From: an uncultured Pseudomonadota bacterium
GTDB taxonomy: Bacteria > Pseudomonadota > Gammaproteobacteria > Steroidobacterales > Steroidobacteraceae
DNA length: 64,000 bases
NCBI GenBank assembly: GCA_903868595.1
Contig: CAIPVV010000060.1
Location: forward strand, 39,092 to 103,091
Direction: 5' to 3'
Numbering within the stretch: position 1 is the first letter of the stretch; each line of letters starts with the position of its first letter. The notes under the pieces are model-generated. The model was not told where the DNA came from. It was given only the letters and a program-made list of their open reading frames with translations, and searched no databases. Position numbers and translations under genes: made by a program. Below are positions 8,474 through 16,930 of the stretch, one piece after another.

Positions 8474-8965
8474 GTGGAAACGGGAAGACGAGGAGTGGTG
8501 GGCCGCGCTGCGCTCATCGCGCTGCTAGTCGTGAATGCCCTGGCATTGAGTGCTTGCGGCGGTGTTGGCGTCTCGAGTCAGGGCACGCAGTCGAGCGGTA
8601 GGGGTAGCACAGCATCCGCCACCGTGGGGGCTACGGCGGGCTCCGGCAGCTCCGCTACCGCTTTAGGTTCTGCATCCAGCACTTCATCAAGGGCTCCGGC
8701 AGTAACGGCTGCCACTAGTTCTAACGCTGCGACGGGCACAACTTCGGTTACAACTGCCGTTGCTGCACCGACGATTTCTGGTTCCGGCGCGGCGACCGTT
8801 ACGGCCGGTACGGCCTACAGCTTCACACCGACAGTGGTGGCCTCCGCCACGACGCCGACCTTCTCGATCGCCAACAATCCTTCCTGGGCGAGCTTCAGCA
8901 CCTCCACGGGTAAGCTCTCAGGGTCCTTGCTCGCGGTATTTCAATATTGTGTGTCAATACCTTAG
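8474..8965 (+). pseudogene. Ig-domain lipoprotein, truncated by an insertion
   Basis: 163 aa as read. Lipobox LALSAC with Cys28 followed by GG predicts an outer-membrane lipoprotein. A long Ser/Thr/Ala-rich linker leads into a He_PIG-type domain paralogous to those of the upstream gene (TISGSG, AYSFTPTV, FSIANNPSWASFSTSTG). The homology stops abruptly after GKLSG, about base 8930, where the domain should continue with TP; the remaining 13 codons are unrelated. The start is GTG at 8474, or GTG at 8495/8498. The missing C-terminal half is not found downstream before yicC, so the lesion is a deletion plus replacement rather than a simple insertion. Confidence 0.7.
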
Positions 8966-8998
8966 CCTGACAGCTCAATCGAGAAACTCGCGTAGCCC

Positions 8999-9590
8999 AT
9001 GCCCCCGAAGCCTCAACCCGTCGCCCTACGTATTGAGCTGCTAGACATTGCGCCCCTGATTTGGCGCCGTGTGCTGGTGTCAAATCAGTGGACGCTAGGC
9101 AGCCTGCACAACTACCTGCAGTGGGTCATGGGATGGATGGATACGCATGCCCATGAATTTGACGTTGGCGCCTGACTGGTGGATTCACGAAGTCGGCATG
9201 GATTCGGACACGTCCAAATACCGCGATGAGCGCCGAGTCCCGGTGGCGGCCGTCGCGGCGGAGGTGGGGCTCGGCGGAGAAGTGGAATACCGCTACGACA
9301 TGGGCGACGGCTGGCGGCACCGGATCGTCATCGAGTCAACGCCTGCGCAATGCTCAACCGGCGAGTTGCCGCTCCCTACGTGCGTGGCGGGTGAGAACGC
9401 CTGCCCGCCCGATGACGTCGGCGGCCCGCATGGCTACGCGCTGTTTCTGGAAATCATAGGCGACCGTGACCACGAGCAACACGAAGACATGATCCGCTGG
9501 ATCGGCGGGGTATTCGATCCGAAAGGATTCGACCTGAACCGACTCAACCGCGACTGGAAGGCTGCAAGGGCTCGCCGCTCCAGGGGGTAG
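8999..9590 (+). pseudogene. pRiA4b ORF-3-type protein (IS1096 TnpR-like), frameshifted
   Basis: Two overlapping frames give one family member. The first starts with ATG at 8999 (LRIELLDIAPLIWRRVLV, then QWTLGSLHNYLQWVMGW and HAHEFDVG) and stops at 9173. The second contains IHEVGMDSDTSKYRDERR, VEYRYDMGDGWRHRIV, NACPPDDVGGPHGY and GGVFDPKGFDLNRLNRDW. Order and motifs are those of the plasmid pRiA4b ORF-3 family, found on mobile elements and of unclear function. A single-base shift between about 9160 and 9175 separates the halves. It sits just downstream of the truncated lipoprotein and probably arrived with the DNA that replaced that gene's 3' part. Confidence 0.75.
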
Positions 9591-9610
9591 TCCATTGGAC
9601 ATTCGCGGGG

Positions 9611-9638
9611 TCATATGCTATATGCATACAGCATATGA
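9611..9638 (+). promoter_or_regulatory. 28-bp near-perfect palindrome over a start codon (operator candidate)
   Basis: Arms TCATATGCT (9611-9619) and AGCATATGA (9630-9638) are exact reverse complements. Between them is the self-complementary core TATGCATA (9621-9628) flanked by one unpaired base on each side. The start ATG of the downstream gene (9635-9637) lies in the right arm. The symmetry suggests a dimeric regulator site, plausibly autoregulation. Confidence 0.6.
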
Positions 9639-10207
9639 ACAGGCTTGCCCCCAAAAGTGACCCCGTCGCGCTGCGCCGCGGTGCTGCACGGCAATGGGTG
9701 TTGAAACCGCAGGACATCGCGGTCGCGCTCAAGCTGGTCGTCCTCGGGCCGGAACGACTGGCCTATTCCGCCTTGGGCAAGGCCATGCATCTCTCGCAAT
9801 TCGAAGCGCACGCCGCCGTTCAGCGCCTGATTGCTGCAAAGCTGGCGGTGTCGATTGACGGCGCAATTCGACCGGTCGCGGCAGCGCTGCGGCGCTTCCT
9901 GATAAACGGTGCTCCATACGCCTACCCGCCCATCCGTGGAGAGGTGGTGATCGGAACGCCCACCGCTTATGCGGTACAGCCCCTGAAAGACAAGTTCGGC
10001 ACCACTTCGGACCTACCGCCTGTTTGGCCGGATCCAAACGGCAGTGTACGAGGCCAGACACTTTTGCCGCTCTACCCTGGCTTGCCAACGGCAGCTAAAG
10101 AAGACAGCCAATTGTATGAATTGGTAGCGCTGTTCGACGCTCTACGAATTGGCCAGGCACGTGAACGCGAGATGGCAGGAAAGATGCTCGAGGCGCGAAT
10201 CAAGTGA
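9635..10207 (+). CDS. Uncharacterised protein with possible N-terminal winged-helix region
   Basis: 190 aa. No catalytic motif or signal peptide seen. Residues about 25-95 read like a winged helix (VLKPQDIAVALKLVVLG, then LGKAMHLSQFEAHAAVQRL and AAKLAV), as in MarR/ROK-type DNA-binding regions. The C-terminal half has a Pro-rich stretch and ends in a charged helix (ALRIGQAREREMAGKMLEAR). The start codon sits inside a near-perfect palindrome, consistent with autoregulation. The gene is tightly coupled (GTGA overlap) to a small downstream gene, so the two probably form a unit. The function is not recognised; a DNA-binding role is inference. Confidence 0.65.
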   Translation: MNRLAPKSDPVALRRGAARQWVLKPQDIAVALKLVVLGPERLAYSALGKAMHLSQFEAHAAVQRLIAAKLAVSIDGAIRPVAAALRRFLINGAPYAYPPIRGEVVIGTPTAYAVQPLKDKFGTTSDLPPVWPDPNGSVRGQTLLPLYPGLPTAAKEDSQLYELVALFDALRIGQAREREMAGKMLEARIK

Positions 10208-10401
10208 ACGCGAACGTGGGGCCTCACCCGAATACGGAATTGCTCGACACCATGGTCGGGCTACTCGGGGAGCAGGACCGGCTCGCCGGATCGATGAGCT
10301 CGCTCTACTGCCAGTGCCGTGAGTTTCGCGCGCGCCATTTCGCCCCCCTTGCTCGTCGATTAGTAGCTACAGGTTTAGCTACAGCTCAGCTACCTGCTTA
10401 G
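10204..10401 (+). CDS. Small hypothetical protein coupled to the upstream gene
   Basis: 65 aa. Starts with GTG at 10204, overlapping the upstream stop by 4 nt, which supports translational coupling and hence that it is real. The sequence looks helical (ELLDTMVGLLGEQDRLAGSM, then FAPLARRLVATGLA) with two Cys (YCQC). No family recognised. The last codons fall within a 12-bp tandem repeat, so the natural C-terminus may have been altered. Confidence 0.5.
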   Translation: MNANVGPHPNTELLDTMVGLLGEQDRLAGSMSSLYCQCREFRARHFAPLARRLVATGLATAQLPA

Positions 10402-10410
10402 CTACAAGTG
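10364..10410 (+). repeat. Four imperfect 12-bp tandem repeats
   Basis: Units TAGCTACAGGTT, TAGCTACAGCTC, AGCTACCTGCT (11 nt) and TAGCTACAAGTG run head to tail over the end of the small gene. They might be iteron-like or mark the edge of the acquired segment. Confidence 0.6.
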
Positions 10411-10514
10411 CAGCCCATAAGCAGTTGGGGGCTAGTGGACGTTTCTGGTTAAAAAGCCAGGATAATCAGGGGGTTGCGGCGATTTCCCTGGACGCTCTCG
10501 GACGCCCCTGGAAG

Positions 10515-11390
10515 TCATTCGATGTTCTGCACCTGCTCGCGCATCTGCTCGATCAGCACCTTCATATCGACGGCGGTGCGCGTCGTCTCCAGGTCCTGGG
10601 ACTTGGAGGAGAGGGTGTTGGCCTCGCGGTTGAATTCCTGCATCAGGAAGTCCAGGCGGCGACCGGCGGCCTCGGGGCTGGCGATGATCTTGCGCGTCTC
10701 GGTCAGGTGGCCGGCGAGACGGTCCATCTCCTCCGCCACGTCCAGCCGCTGCAGGCTCAGGGCGATCTCCTGCTCCAGGCGGTCGCTGTCCAGTTCCTGG
10801 CGCAGCTCGCCCAGCCGTTCGTTGAAACGCGCCCGGATCAGGGCATGGACCTCCGGCAGGCGCGCCCGCACGCGGCCCACCAGCGCCTCCAGCTGCGTGC
10901 AGCGCGAGAGGATGAGCTCGGCCAGCCGGCCGCCTTCGCTCAATCGCATGGCGCAGAGGTCGCGGATCGCCTCGCCGAAGAGCGTGCGGGCGGCCTTGAG
11001 CAGGGGTTCGTTGTCGCTGGCCACCTCCCGCAGCACCCCGGGGAAGCGCAGCAGGTCCACCAGGTCCACGCGCGACTGCACTTCGCCCACCGGCACGGCG
11101 GCCGCGATCTCGGCCAGCCGGGCCTTGAGCTGGGCTAGCAGGGCCGGATCGATCTCCAGCTGGCGGTCGGCCTGGTTGGCGGCGCGGAAGGTGAAGCTGC
11201 AGTCGACCTTGCCGCGGCGCAGGTCGCGCTGCAGCTGGGCCCTGAACTCACCCTCCAGGCTGCGCAGCTCCTCCGGCAGGCGCAGGCCGGCCTCCAGGTA
11301 GCGGTGGTTGACGCTGCGCAGTTCGCAGGCCAGGGACCCGGCGGGCAGGGCTAATTCGCGCCGGGCAAAGCCCGTCATGCTGGCGATCAT
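10515..11390 (-). CDS. yicC: YicC family endoribonuclease
   Basis: 291 aa, usual length. Starts MIASMTGFAR, the family hallmark, followed by ELRSVNHRYLE. The C-terminal DUF1732 region has EEMDRLAGHL and GRRLDFLMQEFNREANTLSSK, with ending IEQMREQVQNIE. E. coli YicC has been reported to have RNase activity; the protein is cytoplasmic. It is divergent from the phosphatase-rph-rdgB-hemW run. Usually gmk follows directly, but here an accessory block lies downstream. Confidence 0.95.
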   Translation of the reverse strand: MIASMTGFARRELALPAGSLACELRSVNHRYLEAGLRLPEELRSLEGEFRAQLQRDLRRGKVDCSFTFRAANQADRQLEIDPALLAQLKARLAEIAAAVPVGEVQSRVDLVDLLRFPGVLREVASDNEPLLKAARTLFGEAIRDLCAMRLSEGGRLAELILSRCTQLEALVGRVRARLPEVHALIRARFNERLGELRQELDSDRLEQEIALSLQRLDVAEEMDRLAGHLTETRKIIASPEAAGRRLDFLMQEFNREANTLSSKSQDLETTRTAVDMKVLIEQMREQVQNIE

Positions 11391-11535
11391 GTTTTTTGAT
11401 TAAGTCACGTCGTAGAGTAGTAATTTCCGGTCCGCGGTGGCCGGATGCTATAAAGCGCGGCTAGTTTAGCCCAATCGGTCCGGCCCTTTAGGCGGTTGCC
11501 CAGCGCGCGTATCCGGAACGCGCGGGAGAAGGATC

Positions 11536-12276
11536 TTGCGCGTCGATTACGCCGAAGTCAGCCTGCTGGGTGCCCGCGAGGACAATCAGGACCGCGCCAC
11601 CGCGGTCGTTTCCCCGCATGCGGCGCTGCTGGTCGTGCTCGATGGCATGGGCGGGCACGCGCATGGCGAGCTTGCCGCGGAGCTGGGCTGCAAGGTGATG
11701 GTGGAGCGCTTCGGCCAGCCCCAGCAGCCGCTGCTCGACCCGCTGGGTTTCCTGCACCTGGCCTTGGGGCAGGCGCACGAGGAAGTCACCGCGCTGGGCG
11801 CGGGCTTGTCGATCGAGCGCCGGCCGCGGGCCACCGTGGCCGCCTGCCTCGTCCAGGAGGGCACGGCGTGGTTCGGGCACATGGGCGACAGCCGCCTCTA
11901 CCTGCTGCGCGCCGGCGAGGTGCTCCTGCGCACCCGCGACCACAGCCACGTGGAGCTGCTGCTGCAAGGAGGCCTGATCAGCCCCGAACAGGCGCTCACC
12001 CACCCGCTGCGCAACTTCGTGGAAGTCTGCATCGGCGGCGACCCGATGCTCCCGGAAATGAGCATCGGCCGGCTGCAGCGCGTGCAGAGCGGGGATGTGA
12101 TCCTCGCCTGCACCGACGGCTTCTGGGCCAATCTCAACGACGCGGACATCACCTCCGCGCTGTACCCCGGCGAGAACCTCACGGCCTCGCTGGAAATGCT
12201 CGCCCGGCTCGCGGTGCAACGCGGCGGACCGGGCAGCGACAACACGACCGCGGCCCTGCTGCGGATCAAGGACTAG
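11536..12276 (+). CDS. PP2C-type Ser/Thr protein phosphatase
   Basis: 246 aa, a compact bacterial PP2C with all metal-binding motifs: REDNQDR near residue 14, DGMGGHAHG near 36, GDSRLYLLR near 117, CTDGFW near 193 and GSDNTT near 235. Removes phosphate from Ser/Thr of proteins, with two Mn/Mg ions. No transmembrane segment. The start is TTG at 11536 preceded by GGAGAAGGA; no suitable ATG lies nearby. It is followed 9 bases later by rph, so it heads a probable four-gene operon. No partner Ser/Thr kinase is encoded in the window. Confidence 0.92.
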   Translation: MRVDYAEVSLLGAREDNQDRATAVVSPHAALLVVLDGMGGHAHGELAAELGCKVMVERFGQPQQPLLDPLGFLHLALGQAHEEVTALGAGLSIERRPRATVAACLVQEGTAWFGHMGDSRLYLLRAGEVLLRTRDHSHVELLLQGGLISPEQALTHPLRNFVEVCIGGDPMLPEMSIGRLQRVQSGDVILACTDGFWANLNDADITSALYPGENLTASLEMLARLAVQRGGPGSDNTTAALLRIKD

Positions 12277-12285
12277 ACGCCTCCC

Positions 12286-13032
12286 ATGACCGATACCGCC
12301 CCTGCGCTGCGCCACGACGGCCGCGCCCTCGATGCCCTGCGCGACGTGCGCTTCACCCGCGGCTTCACGCGCTATGCCGAGGGCTCCGTGCTCGTGGAGT
12401 TCGGCAACACCCGCGTGCTGTGCACCGCCAGCATCGAGGAGGGCGTGCCCGCCTTCCTGCGGGGCAAGGGCCAGGGCTGGGTCACGGCCGAGTACGGCAT
12501 GCTGCCGCGCGCGACCCACACCCGCGGCGCGCGCGAGGCCGCGCGCGGCAAGCAGTCCGGCCGCACGCAGGAGATCCAGCGCCTGATCGGCCGCTCGCTG
12601 CGGGCGGCGCTGGACCTCTCGGCGCTGGGCGAGCGCACGGTCACGCTGGACTGCGACGTGCTGCAGGCGGACGGCGGCACGCGCACGGCCTCGGTGACCG
12701 GCGCCTACGTCGCGCTGTCCGATGCCTGCAACCAGCTCATCGCCAAGCGCGGCATCAAGAACCCGCTGCACGGGCAGGTGGCCGCGGTATCGGTGGGTAT
12801 TGTGGGCGGCCGGCCCGTGCTGGACCTGGACTATGTCGAGGACTCCAGCGCCGAGACCGACATGAACGTGGTCATGAACAACGGCGGCGGCTTCATCGAG
12901 GTGCAGGGCACGGCCGAGGGCCATCCCCTGCGCCGCAGCGAGCTGGATGAGCTGCTGGAACTGGCCTCCCGGGGCACGGCGCGGCTGTTCGCGCTGCAGT
13001 CGCAGGCCCTGGCGCTGCCCTTGAGCCCCTGA
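12286..13032 (+). CDS. rph: Ribonuclease PH
   Basis: 248 aa. Phosphorolytic 3'-5' exoribonuclease that trims tRNA 3' ends. The family pattern is complete: [67 protein letters not shown], and [13 protein letters not shown] near the active site. The C-terminus keeps the LDELLELA helix. Lies between the phosphatase and rdgB, as in many gammaproteobacteria. Confidence 0.97.
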   Translation: MTDTAPALRHDGRALDALRDVRFTRGFTRYAEGSVLVEFGNTRVLCTASIEEGVPAFLRGKGQGWVTAEYGMLPRATHTRGAREAARGKQSGRTQEIQRLIGRSLRAALDLSALGERTVTLDCDVLQADGGTRTASVTGAYVALSDACNQLIAKRGIKNPLHGQVAAVSVGIVGGRPVLDLDYVEDSSAETDMNVVMNNGGGFIEVQGTAEGHPLRRSELDELLELASRGTARLFALQSQALALPLSP

Positions 13033-13037
13033 TCGCG

Positions 13038-13652
13038 ATGCGCGTCGTCCTCGCCACCGGGAACGTCGGCAAGCAGCGGGAGCTGGCGGCGCTCCTGGCG
13101 CCGCAGGGCTATGAGCTGCGCTTGCAGAAGGACCTGGGCGTGGCCGCGGTGGAGGAGACCGGGGAGACCTTCGAGGCGAACGCGCTCCTGAAGGCACGCC
13201 ACGCGGCCCGCCTCACCGGGCTGCCGGCGCTGGCGGATGACTCGGGGCTCGAGGTGGATGCCCTGGGCGGACGGCCCGGCGTGCGCTCGGCCCGGTACGC
13301 GGGGGAGAACGCCTCCGATGCCGATAACGTGGCGCTGCTGCTCCGGGAGCTCGTGGGCGTACCCGACGCGGATCGGGGTGCGCGCTTTCGCTGCGTGATC
13401 GCGTTCGTCCGCGATGCGGCGGATCCGGACCCCGTGGTCGCCCACGGGGTGTGGGAAGGCCACATTGGGCACGCCCCCAAGGGGAGCGGCGGGTTCGGCT
13501 ACGACCCGGTGTTCCTGCCGCAGGGGCCCTGGCAGGGGCGGTCGGTCGCCGCGCTGTCGGACCCGGAGAAGAACGGCGTCAGCCATCGCGCGCTGGCCCT
13601 GGCACAGCTGATGGCGCAGCTGCTGGCCCCGCCGCCCGGGAGCGGCCGCTGA
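13038..13652 (+). CDS. rdgB: RdgB/HAM1 non-canonical purine NTP pyrophosphatase
   Basis: 204 aa. Hydrolyses dITP, dXTP and related nucleotides to monophosphates, keeping them out of DNA and RNA. Shows VLATGNVGKQRELAALL at the N-terminus, ETGETFEANALLKA, ADDSGLEVDALGG, GFGYDPVF near residue 155 and KNGVSHRALAL (the SHR motif) near the C-terminus. 5 bases after rph; its stop overlaps the apparent beginning of hemW. Confidence 0.97.
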   Translation: MRVVLATGNVGKQRELAALLAPQGYELRLQKDLGVAAVEETGETFEANALLKARHAARLTGLPALADDSGLEVDALGGRPGVRSARYAGENASDADNVALLLRELVGVPDADRGARFRCVIAFVRDAADPDPVVAHGVWEGHIGHAPKGSGGFGYDPVFLPQGPWQGRSVAALSDPEKNGVSHRALALAQLMAQLLAPPPGSGR

Positions 13653-14818
13653 TCACCCCGCCGCTGTCGGTCTACCTGCACTTCCCGTGGTGCGTGCAGA
13701 AGTGCCCGTACTGCGACTTCAACTCCTTCACCCTGCAGGAGACGCTGCCCGAGCAGCGCTACCGGGCGGCGCTGCGTGCCGACATCGCGCACCAGGCGCC
13801 GGCGCTCGCGGGCCGGCCGGTCCAGAGCGTGTTCCTGGGCGGCGGGACGCCGAGCCTGTTCTCCCCCGAGGCCATCGCACAGGTCCTGGCGGATCTTTCC
13901 CAGGCGTTGCCACTGGCCGCTGGGGCGGAGGTCACGATGGAGGCCAATCCCGCGACGGTGGAGCGGGGCCGCTTTGCCGAGTACCGGGCCGCCGGGATCA
14001 ACCGCGTGTCGCTGGGCGCGCAAAGCTTCGATCCGGCCATCCTGAAGCTGCTGGGCCGCATCCACGTCCCGGCCGACGTGTACCGCTCGGCCGAGGAGCT
14101 GCACGCCGCGGGGCTCACCAACTTCAACCTTGACCTGATGTTCGCGCTGCCCACCCAGGATCGGGCGGGGGCCCTGGCGGATTTACGCGAGGCGCTCAAG
14201 CTTGAGCCCGCGCACCTCTCGCACTACCAGCTGACGCTGGAGCCGGGGACGGTGTTCGCCGCGCGACCGCCGGCGCAGATCCCCGACCAGGACCTGGCCT
14301 GGGACATGCAGGAGGACTGCCAGGCGCTGCTGGCCGACCAGGGCTTCGAGCAGTACGAGGTGTCCGCGTTCGCGCGGCCGGGGCGGCAGTGCCGCCACAA
14401 CCTCAACTACTGGCGCTTCGGCGACTACCTGGGCATCGGGGCGGGCGCCCACGGCAAGCTCACCGGGCCCGACGCGGGGCGCATCGAGCGCACGATCCAC
14501 CAGCGCGAGCCGCGGCGCTACCAGGCCGATGCCGTGGCGAGCCTTACCCGTCGTACGGTGGAGCCGGAGGCGCTGCCGTTTGAATTCGCGCTGAATGCCT
14601 TTCGCCTTCGCGAAGGATTTGACCTGCAAACGTACGAGGAGCGCACTGGGCTGCCGGCCGGCGAACTGTTGCCGCGGCTCCTGCGGTTGGCCGAGCGGGG
14701 GCTGCTGGAGACCCACGAGGGGCGGTGGCGCGCCAGTCCCCGGGGCTTCGCCTTCCTCAATGACGTGGTGTCGAGCTTTTTAGACGGCGAAAAATCGCAA
14801 GCCGGGGCGGGGGCTTAG
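13649..14818 (+). CDS. hemW: HemW, radical SAM heme chaperone family
   Basis: About 389 aa. Radical SAM cluster motif CVQKCPYC (CxxxCxxC) lies near the N-terminus in YLHFPWCVQKCPYCDFNSF, then FLGGGTPSL, EANPATVE, RVSLGAQSFD and the HemN C-terminal region (PFEFALNAFRLREGFD). Formerly annotated as oxygen-independent coproporphyrinogen oxidase; HemW proteins bind and transfer heme. No ATG, GTG or TTG lies at the expected position. The most natural start is a CTG at 13649 overlapping the rdgB stop; the frame is open upstream to 13451, but those residues are out-of-frame rdgB sequence. The start is therefore uncertain. Confidence 0.92.
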   Translation: MITPPLSVYLHFPWCVQKCPYCDFNSFTLQETLPEQRYRAALRADIAHQAPALAGRPVQSVFLGGGTPSLFSPEAIAQVLADLSQALPLAAGAEVTMEANPATVERGRFAEYRAAGINRVSLGAQSFDPAILKLLGRIHVPADVYRSAEELHAAGLTNFNLDLMFALPTQDRAGALADLREALKLEPAHLSHYQLTLEPGTVFAARPPAQIPDQDLAWDMQEDCQALLADQGFEQYEVSAFARPGRQCRHNLNYWRFGDYLGIGAGAHGKLTGPDAGRIERTIHQREPRRYQADAVASLTRRTVEPEALPFEFALNAFRLREGFDLQTYEERTGLPAGELLPRLLRLAERGLLETHEGRWRASPRGFAFLNDVVSSFLDGEKSQAGAGA

Positions 14819-15079
14819 GCGATTCTGCCGCACCCGCGTCAGTTTCTATCCACAGCGAAAACCCGCCTTGCGGACTATTAAGGCATTACGGTGACTATCG
14901 CCCCCAGTACGACATGATGTGCCGTCAACCTATTGATATATAGGGGTTAAACACCGTGGTCATAATTTGACCAAGCGCACAGAAACGCTGTTTTGCCGCA
15001 GATCCGTCAATCGGCCCTAAGGACTGTGCACAGAGTTATCCACAGAAAATGTGGATAAGGCGGGCGGCTGCGGGAGGGG
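14819..15079. other. Intergenic region upstream of rpmE with DnaA-box-like sites
   Basis: No gene. Contains an 8/9 DnaA-box match (CTATCCACA, 14846-14854), an AT-rich patch near 14930-14965, the palindrome CTGTGCACAG (15024-15033), and a perfect inverted pair of DnaA boxes (15036-15058). Confidence 0.6.
15036..15058 (+). promoter_or_regulatory. Inverted pair of perfect DnaA boxes
   Basis: TTATCCACA (15036-15044) and its exact reverse complement TGTGGATAA (15050-15058), separated by GAAAA. Both match the strict DnaA consensus TTATCCACA. They lie about 20 bases upstream of the putative rpmE -35 element. Confidence 0.7.
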
Positions 15080-15108
15080 TTGTGGGGCGGGGCGGCGGGG
15101 GCTAGACT
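15080..15108 (+). promoter_or_regulatory. Possible rpmE promoter
   Basis: TTGTGG, a 17-base spacer, then TAGACT: a moderate sigma-70 match about 90 bases upstream of the rpmE start, in a very G-rich stretch. Confidence 0.35.
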
Positions 15109-15199
15109 CCCCGACCCTTTGGCGGCGGTCCGGCCAGGTTTCTACGGGGAGACCCGCGAATCGATTCGCCAAACCACCCCGAGCAGACTGGAGATCGAC

Positions 15200-15430
15200 A
15201 TGAAGACCAACACCCATCCCGAGTACGCCGAAATCACGGTGACCTGCAACTGCGGTAGCGTCTTCAAGACCCGCTCCACGCTGGGCCAGAGCCTGGACCT
15301 GGATGTCTGCTCGGCCTGCCATCCGTTCTATACGGGCAAGCAGAAGATCGTCGACACCGCCGGCCGCGTCGACAAGTTCCGCAAGAAGTACGCGGCTGCC
15401 GCCGTCGCCGCGGGCGCGAAGGCTTCCTAA
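15200..15430 (+). CDS. rpmE: 50S ribosomal protein L31 (zinc-binding type)
   Basis: 76 aa. [20 protein letters not shown] with CNC, then [16 protein letters not shown] with CSAC: the Cys pattern of the C+ (zinc-binding) L31 form. The C-terminus is extended by an Ala-rich tail ([12 protein letters not shown]). The start ATG at 15200 was chosen by alignment to the family; upstream in-frame residues are not part of L31. Single gene with its own promoter and a downstream hairpin. Confidence 0.96.
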   Translation: MKTNTHPEYAEITVTCNCGSVFKTRSTLGQSLDLDVCSACHPFYTGKQKIVDTAGRVDKFRKKYAAAAVAAGAKAS

Positions 15431-15445
15431 GTCCTGCTGCTTGCG

Positions 15446-15475
15446 TGCAGGCACCGCTACTCGTAGGTGCCTGCA
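15446..15475 (+). terminator. Stem-loop after rpmE
   Basis: Perfect 10-bp stem TGCAGGCACC / GGTGCCTGCA with a 10-base loop, 16 bases after the rpmE stop. There is no strong T-run, so termination strength is uncertain. Confidence 0.6.
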
Positions 15476-15597
15476 ACCTTCCGGGAACGTGCCGCAGGCA
15501 CGGCCCCTTGCCTTGATTTGGATGCCGGACCGTGTAGGCTCGTGGCCGGTATGTCGCGACCCTGCGGCATGGCATCTTCCTATAAGGTTTGCGGCGA

Positions 15598-16893
15598 ATG
15601 TCAGATAAGAAGTTTGAGCTCACCGACCTGAGCTCCGGCAAGAAATCCCTCCTGCCCGTCCGTTCCGGCACCATCGGCCCCGATGTCTTGGACATCGCGT
15701 CGATCAACAAAGACCACGGCGTCTTCACCTTCGACCCGGGGTTCGGCGTCACCGCCGCCACCGAGAGCAAGATCACCTACATCGACGGCGATGCCGGCGT
15801 CCTGCTGCACCGGGGCTACCCCGTCGAGCAGCTGGCCGAGAAGAGCAGCTTCATGGAGGTCGCCTACCTCCTGCTGAACGGTGACCTGCCCAAGCAGGAG
15901 CAGCTCGCTGAATTCACGAGCAGTATCCGCCGCCACACCATGATCAATGAATCGCTGCTGCGGTTCACCAACGGCTTCCACCACAATGCCCATCCGATGG
16001 CGATGGTGTCGGCCGTGGTGGCATCGATGTCGGCCTTCTACCACGACTCGATGGACATCAATAACCCGCGGCACCGCGAGATCTTCGCCCACCGCATCAT
16101 TGCAAAGCTCCCGACCATCGCGGCGGCGGCGCACAAACATTCGCTCGGACAGCCCTTCGTCTATCCGCGCAATGATCTCGACTACTGCTCGAACATGCTG
16201 CACATGTTCTTCTCCGTGCCTTGCGAGGAATACGTCGTGGATCCGGTGGCAGCCCAGGCCCTGGACCTTTTGTTCATCCTGCACGCGGATCACGAGCAGA
16301 ACGCCAGCACCTCTACCGTGCGCCTTGCCGGCAGCACCGGTGCGAACCCCTATGCCGCGATCTCCGCTGGCGTTGCCGCCCTATGGGGCCCTGCGCATGG
16401 CGGTGCCAACGAGGCCGTTCTCGCGATGCTCGAGCAGATCGGCACCGTGGAGAACATCCCCAAGTACCTGGCGATGGCCAAGGACAAGTCCAGCCACTTC
16501 AGGCTCATGGGCTTCGGTCACCGCGTGTACAAGAACTTTGATCCCCGCGCCAAGATCATCCGCACCGCCTGTCACAAGGTGCTGCAGAAGCTGGGGCGCA
16601 CGGATAACCCCCTATTCGAACTGGCGCTGCGTCTGGAGGAGATTGCCCTGCAGGATGAGTACTTCATCCAGCGTAAGCTCTACCCGAACGTCGATTTCTA
16701 CAGCGGCGTGATCTACAGCGCGCTGGGCATCCCGCGCTCGATGTTCACGGTGATGTTCGCGATCGCCCGTACCGTGGGCTGGGTCGCGCACTGGCAGGAG
16801 ATGATCTCGGATCCGGCCATGCGAATCGGTCGCCCTCGTCAGTTGTATACAGGCTGTCCTGCCCGCGATTACACGAGCGTGGATAACCGCTGA
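15598..16893 (+). CDS. gltA: Type II citrate synthase
   Basis: 431 aa. Condenses oxaloacetate with acetyl-CoA to citrate, the entry step of the TCA cycle. Catalytic histidines lie in [15 protein letters not shown] and [14 protein letters not shown], with the Asp in YPNVDFYSG; the end has [10 protein letters not shown]. The N-terminal extension typical of the NADH-sensitive gram-negative type is present. Start ATG at 15598; an upstream TTG at 15589 is less likely. Followed by a weak 6-8 bp hairpin (16896-16917). It marks the left border of the exopolysaccharide locus. Confidence 0.97.
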   Translation: MSDKKFELTDLSSGKKSLLPVRSGTIGPDVLDIASINKDHGVFTFDPGFGVTAATESKITYIDGDAGVLLHRGYPVEQLAEKSSFMEVAYLLLNGDLPKQEQLAEFTSSIRRHTMINESLLRFTNGFHHNAHPMAMVSAVVASMSAFYHDSMDINNPRHREIFAHRIIAKLPTIAAAAHKHSLGQPFVYPRNDLDYCSNMLHMFFSVPCEEYVVDPVAAQALDLLFILHADHEQNASTSTVRLAGSTGANPYAAISAGVAALWGPAHGGANEAVLAMLEQIGTVENIPKYLAMAKDKSSHFRLMGFGHRVYKNFDPRAKIIRTACHKVLQKLGRTDNPLFELALRLEEIALQDEYFIQRKLYPNVDFYSGVIYSALGIPRSMFTVMFAIARTVGWVAHWQEMISDPAMRIGRPRQLYTGCPARDYTSVDNR

Positions 16894-16930
16894 CCGTGCT
16901 GGGTATTCGCCCAGCGCGCTCCGGTTCGAA

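Noticed and set aside
11488..13197. 569-codon open frame on the minus strand
   Set aside because: Antisense of the PP2C phosphatase and rph.
14819..15058. Chromosomal origin of replication
   Set aside because: DnaA boxes are present, but dnaA, dnaN, rpmH or gidA are not nearby and only two perfect boxes are seen; kept as a regulatory or titration candidate.
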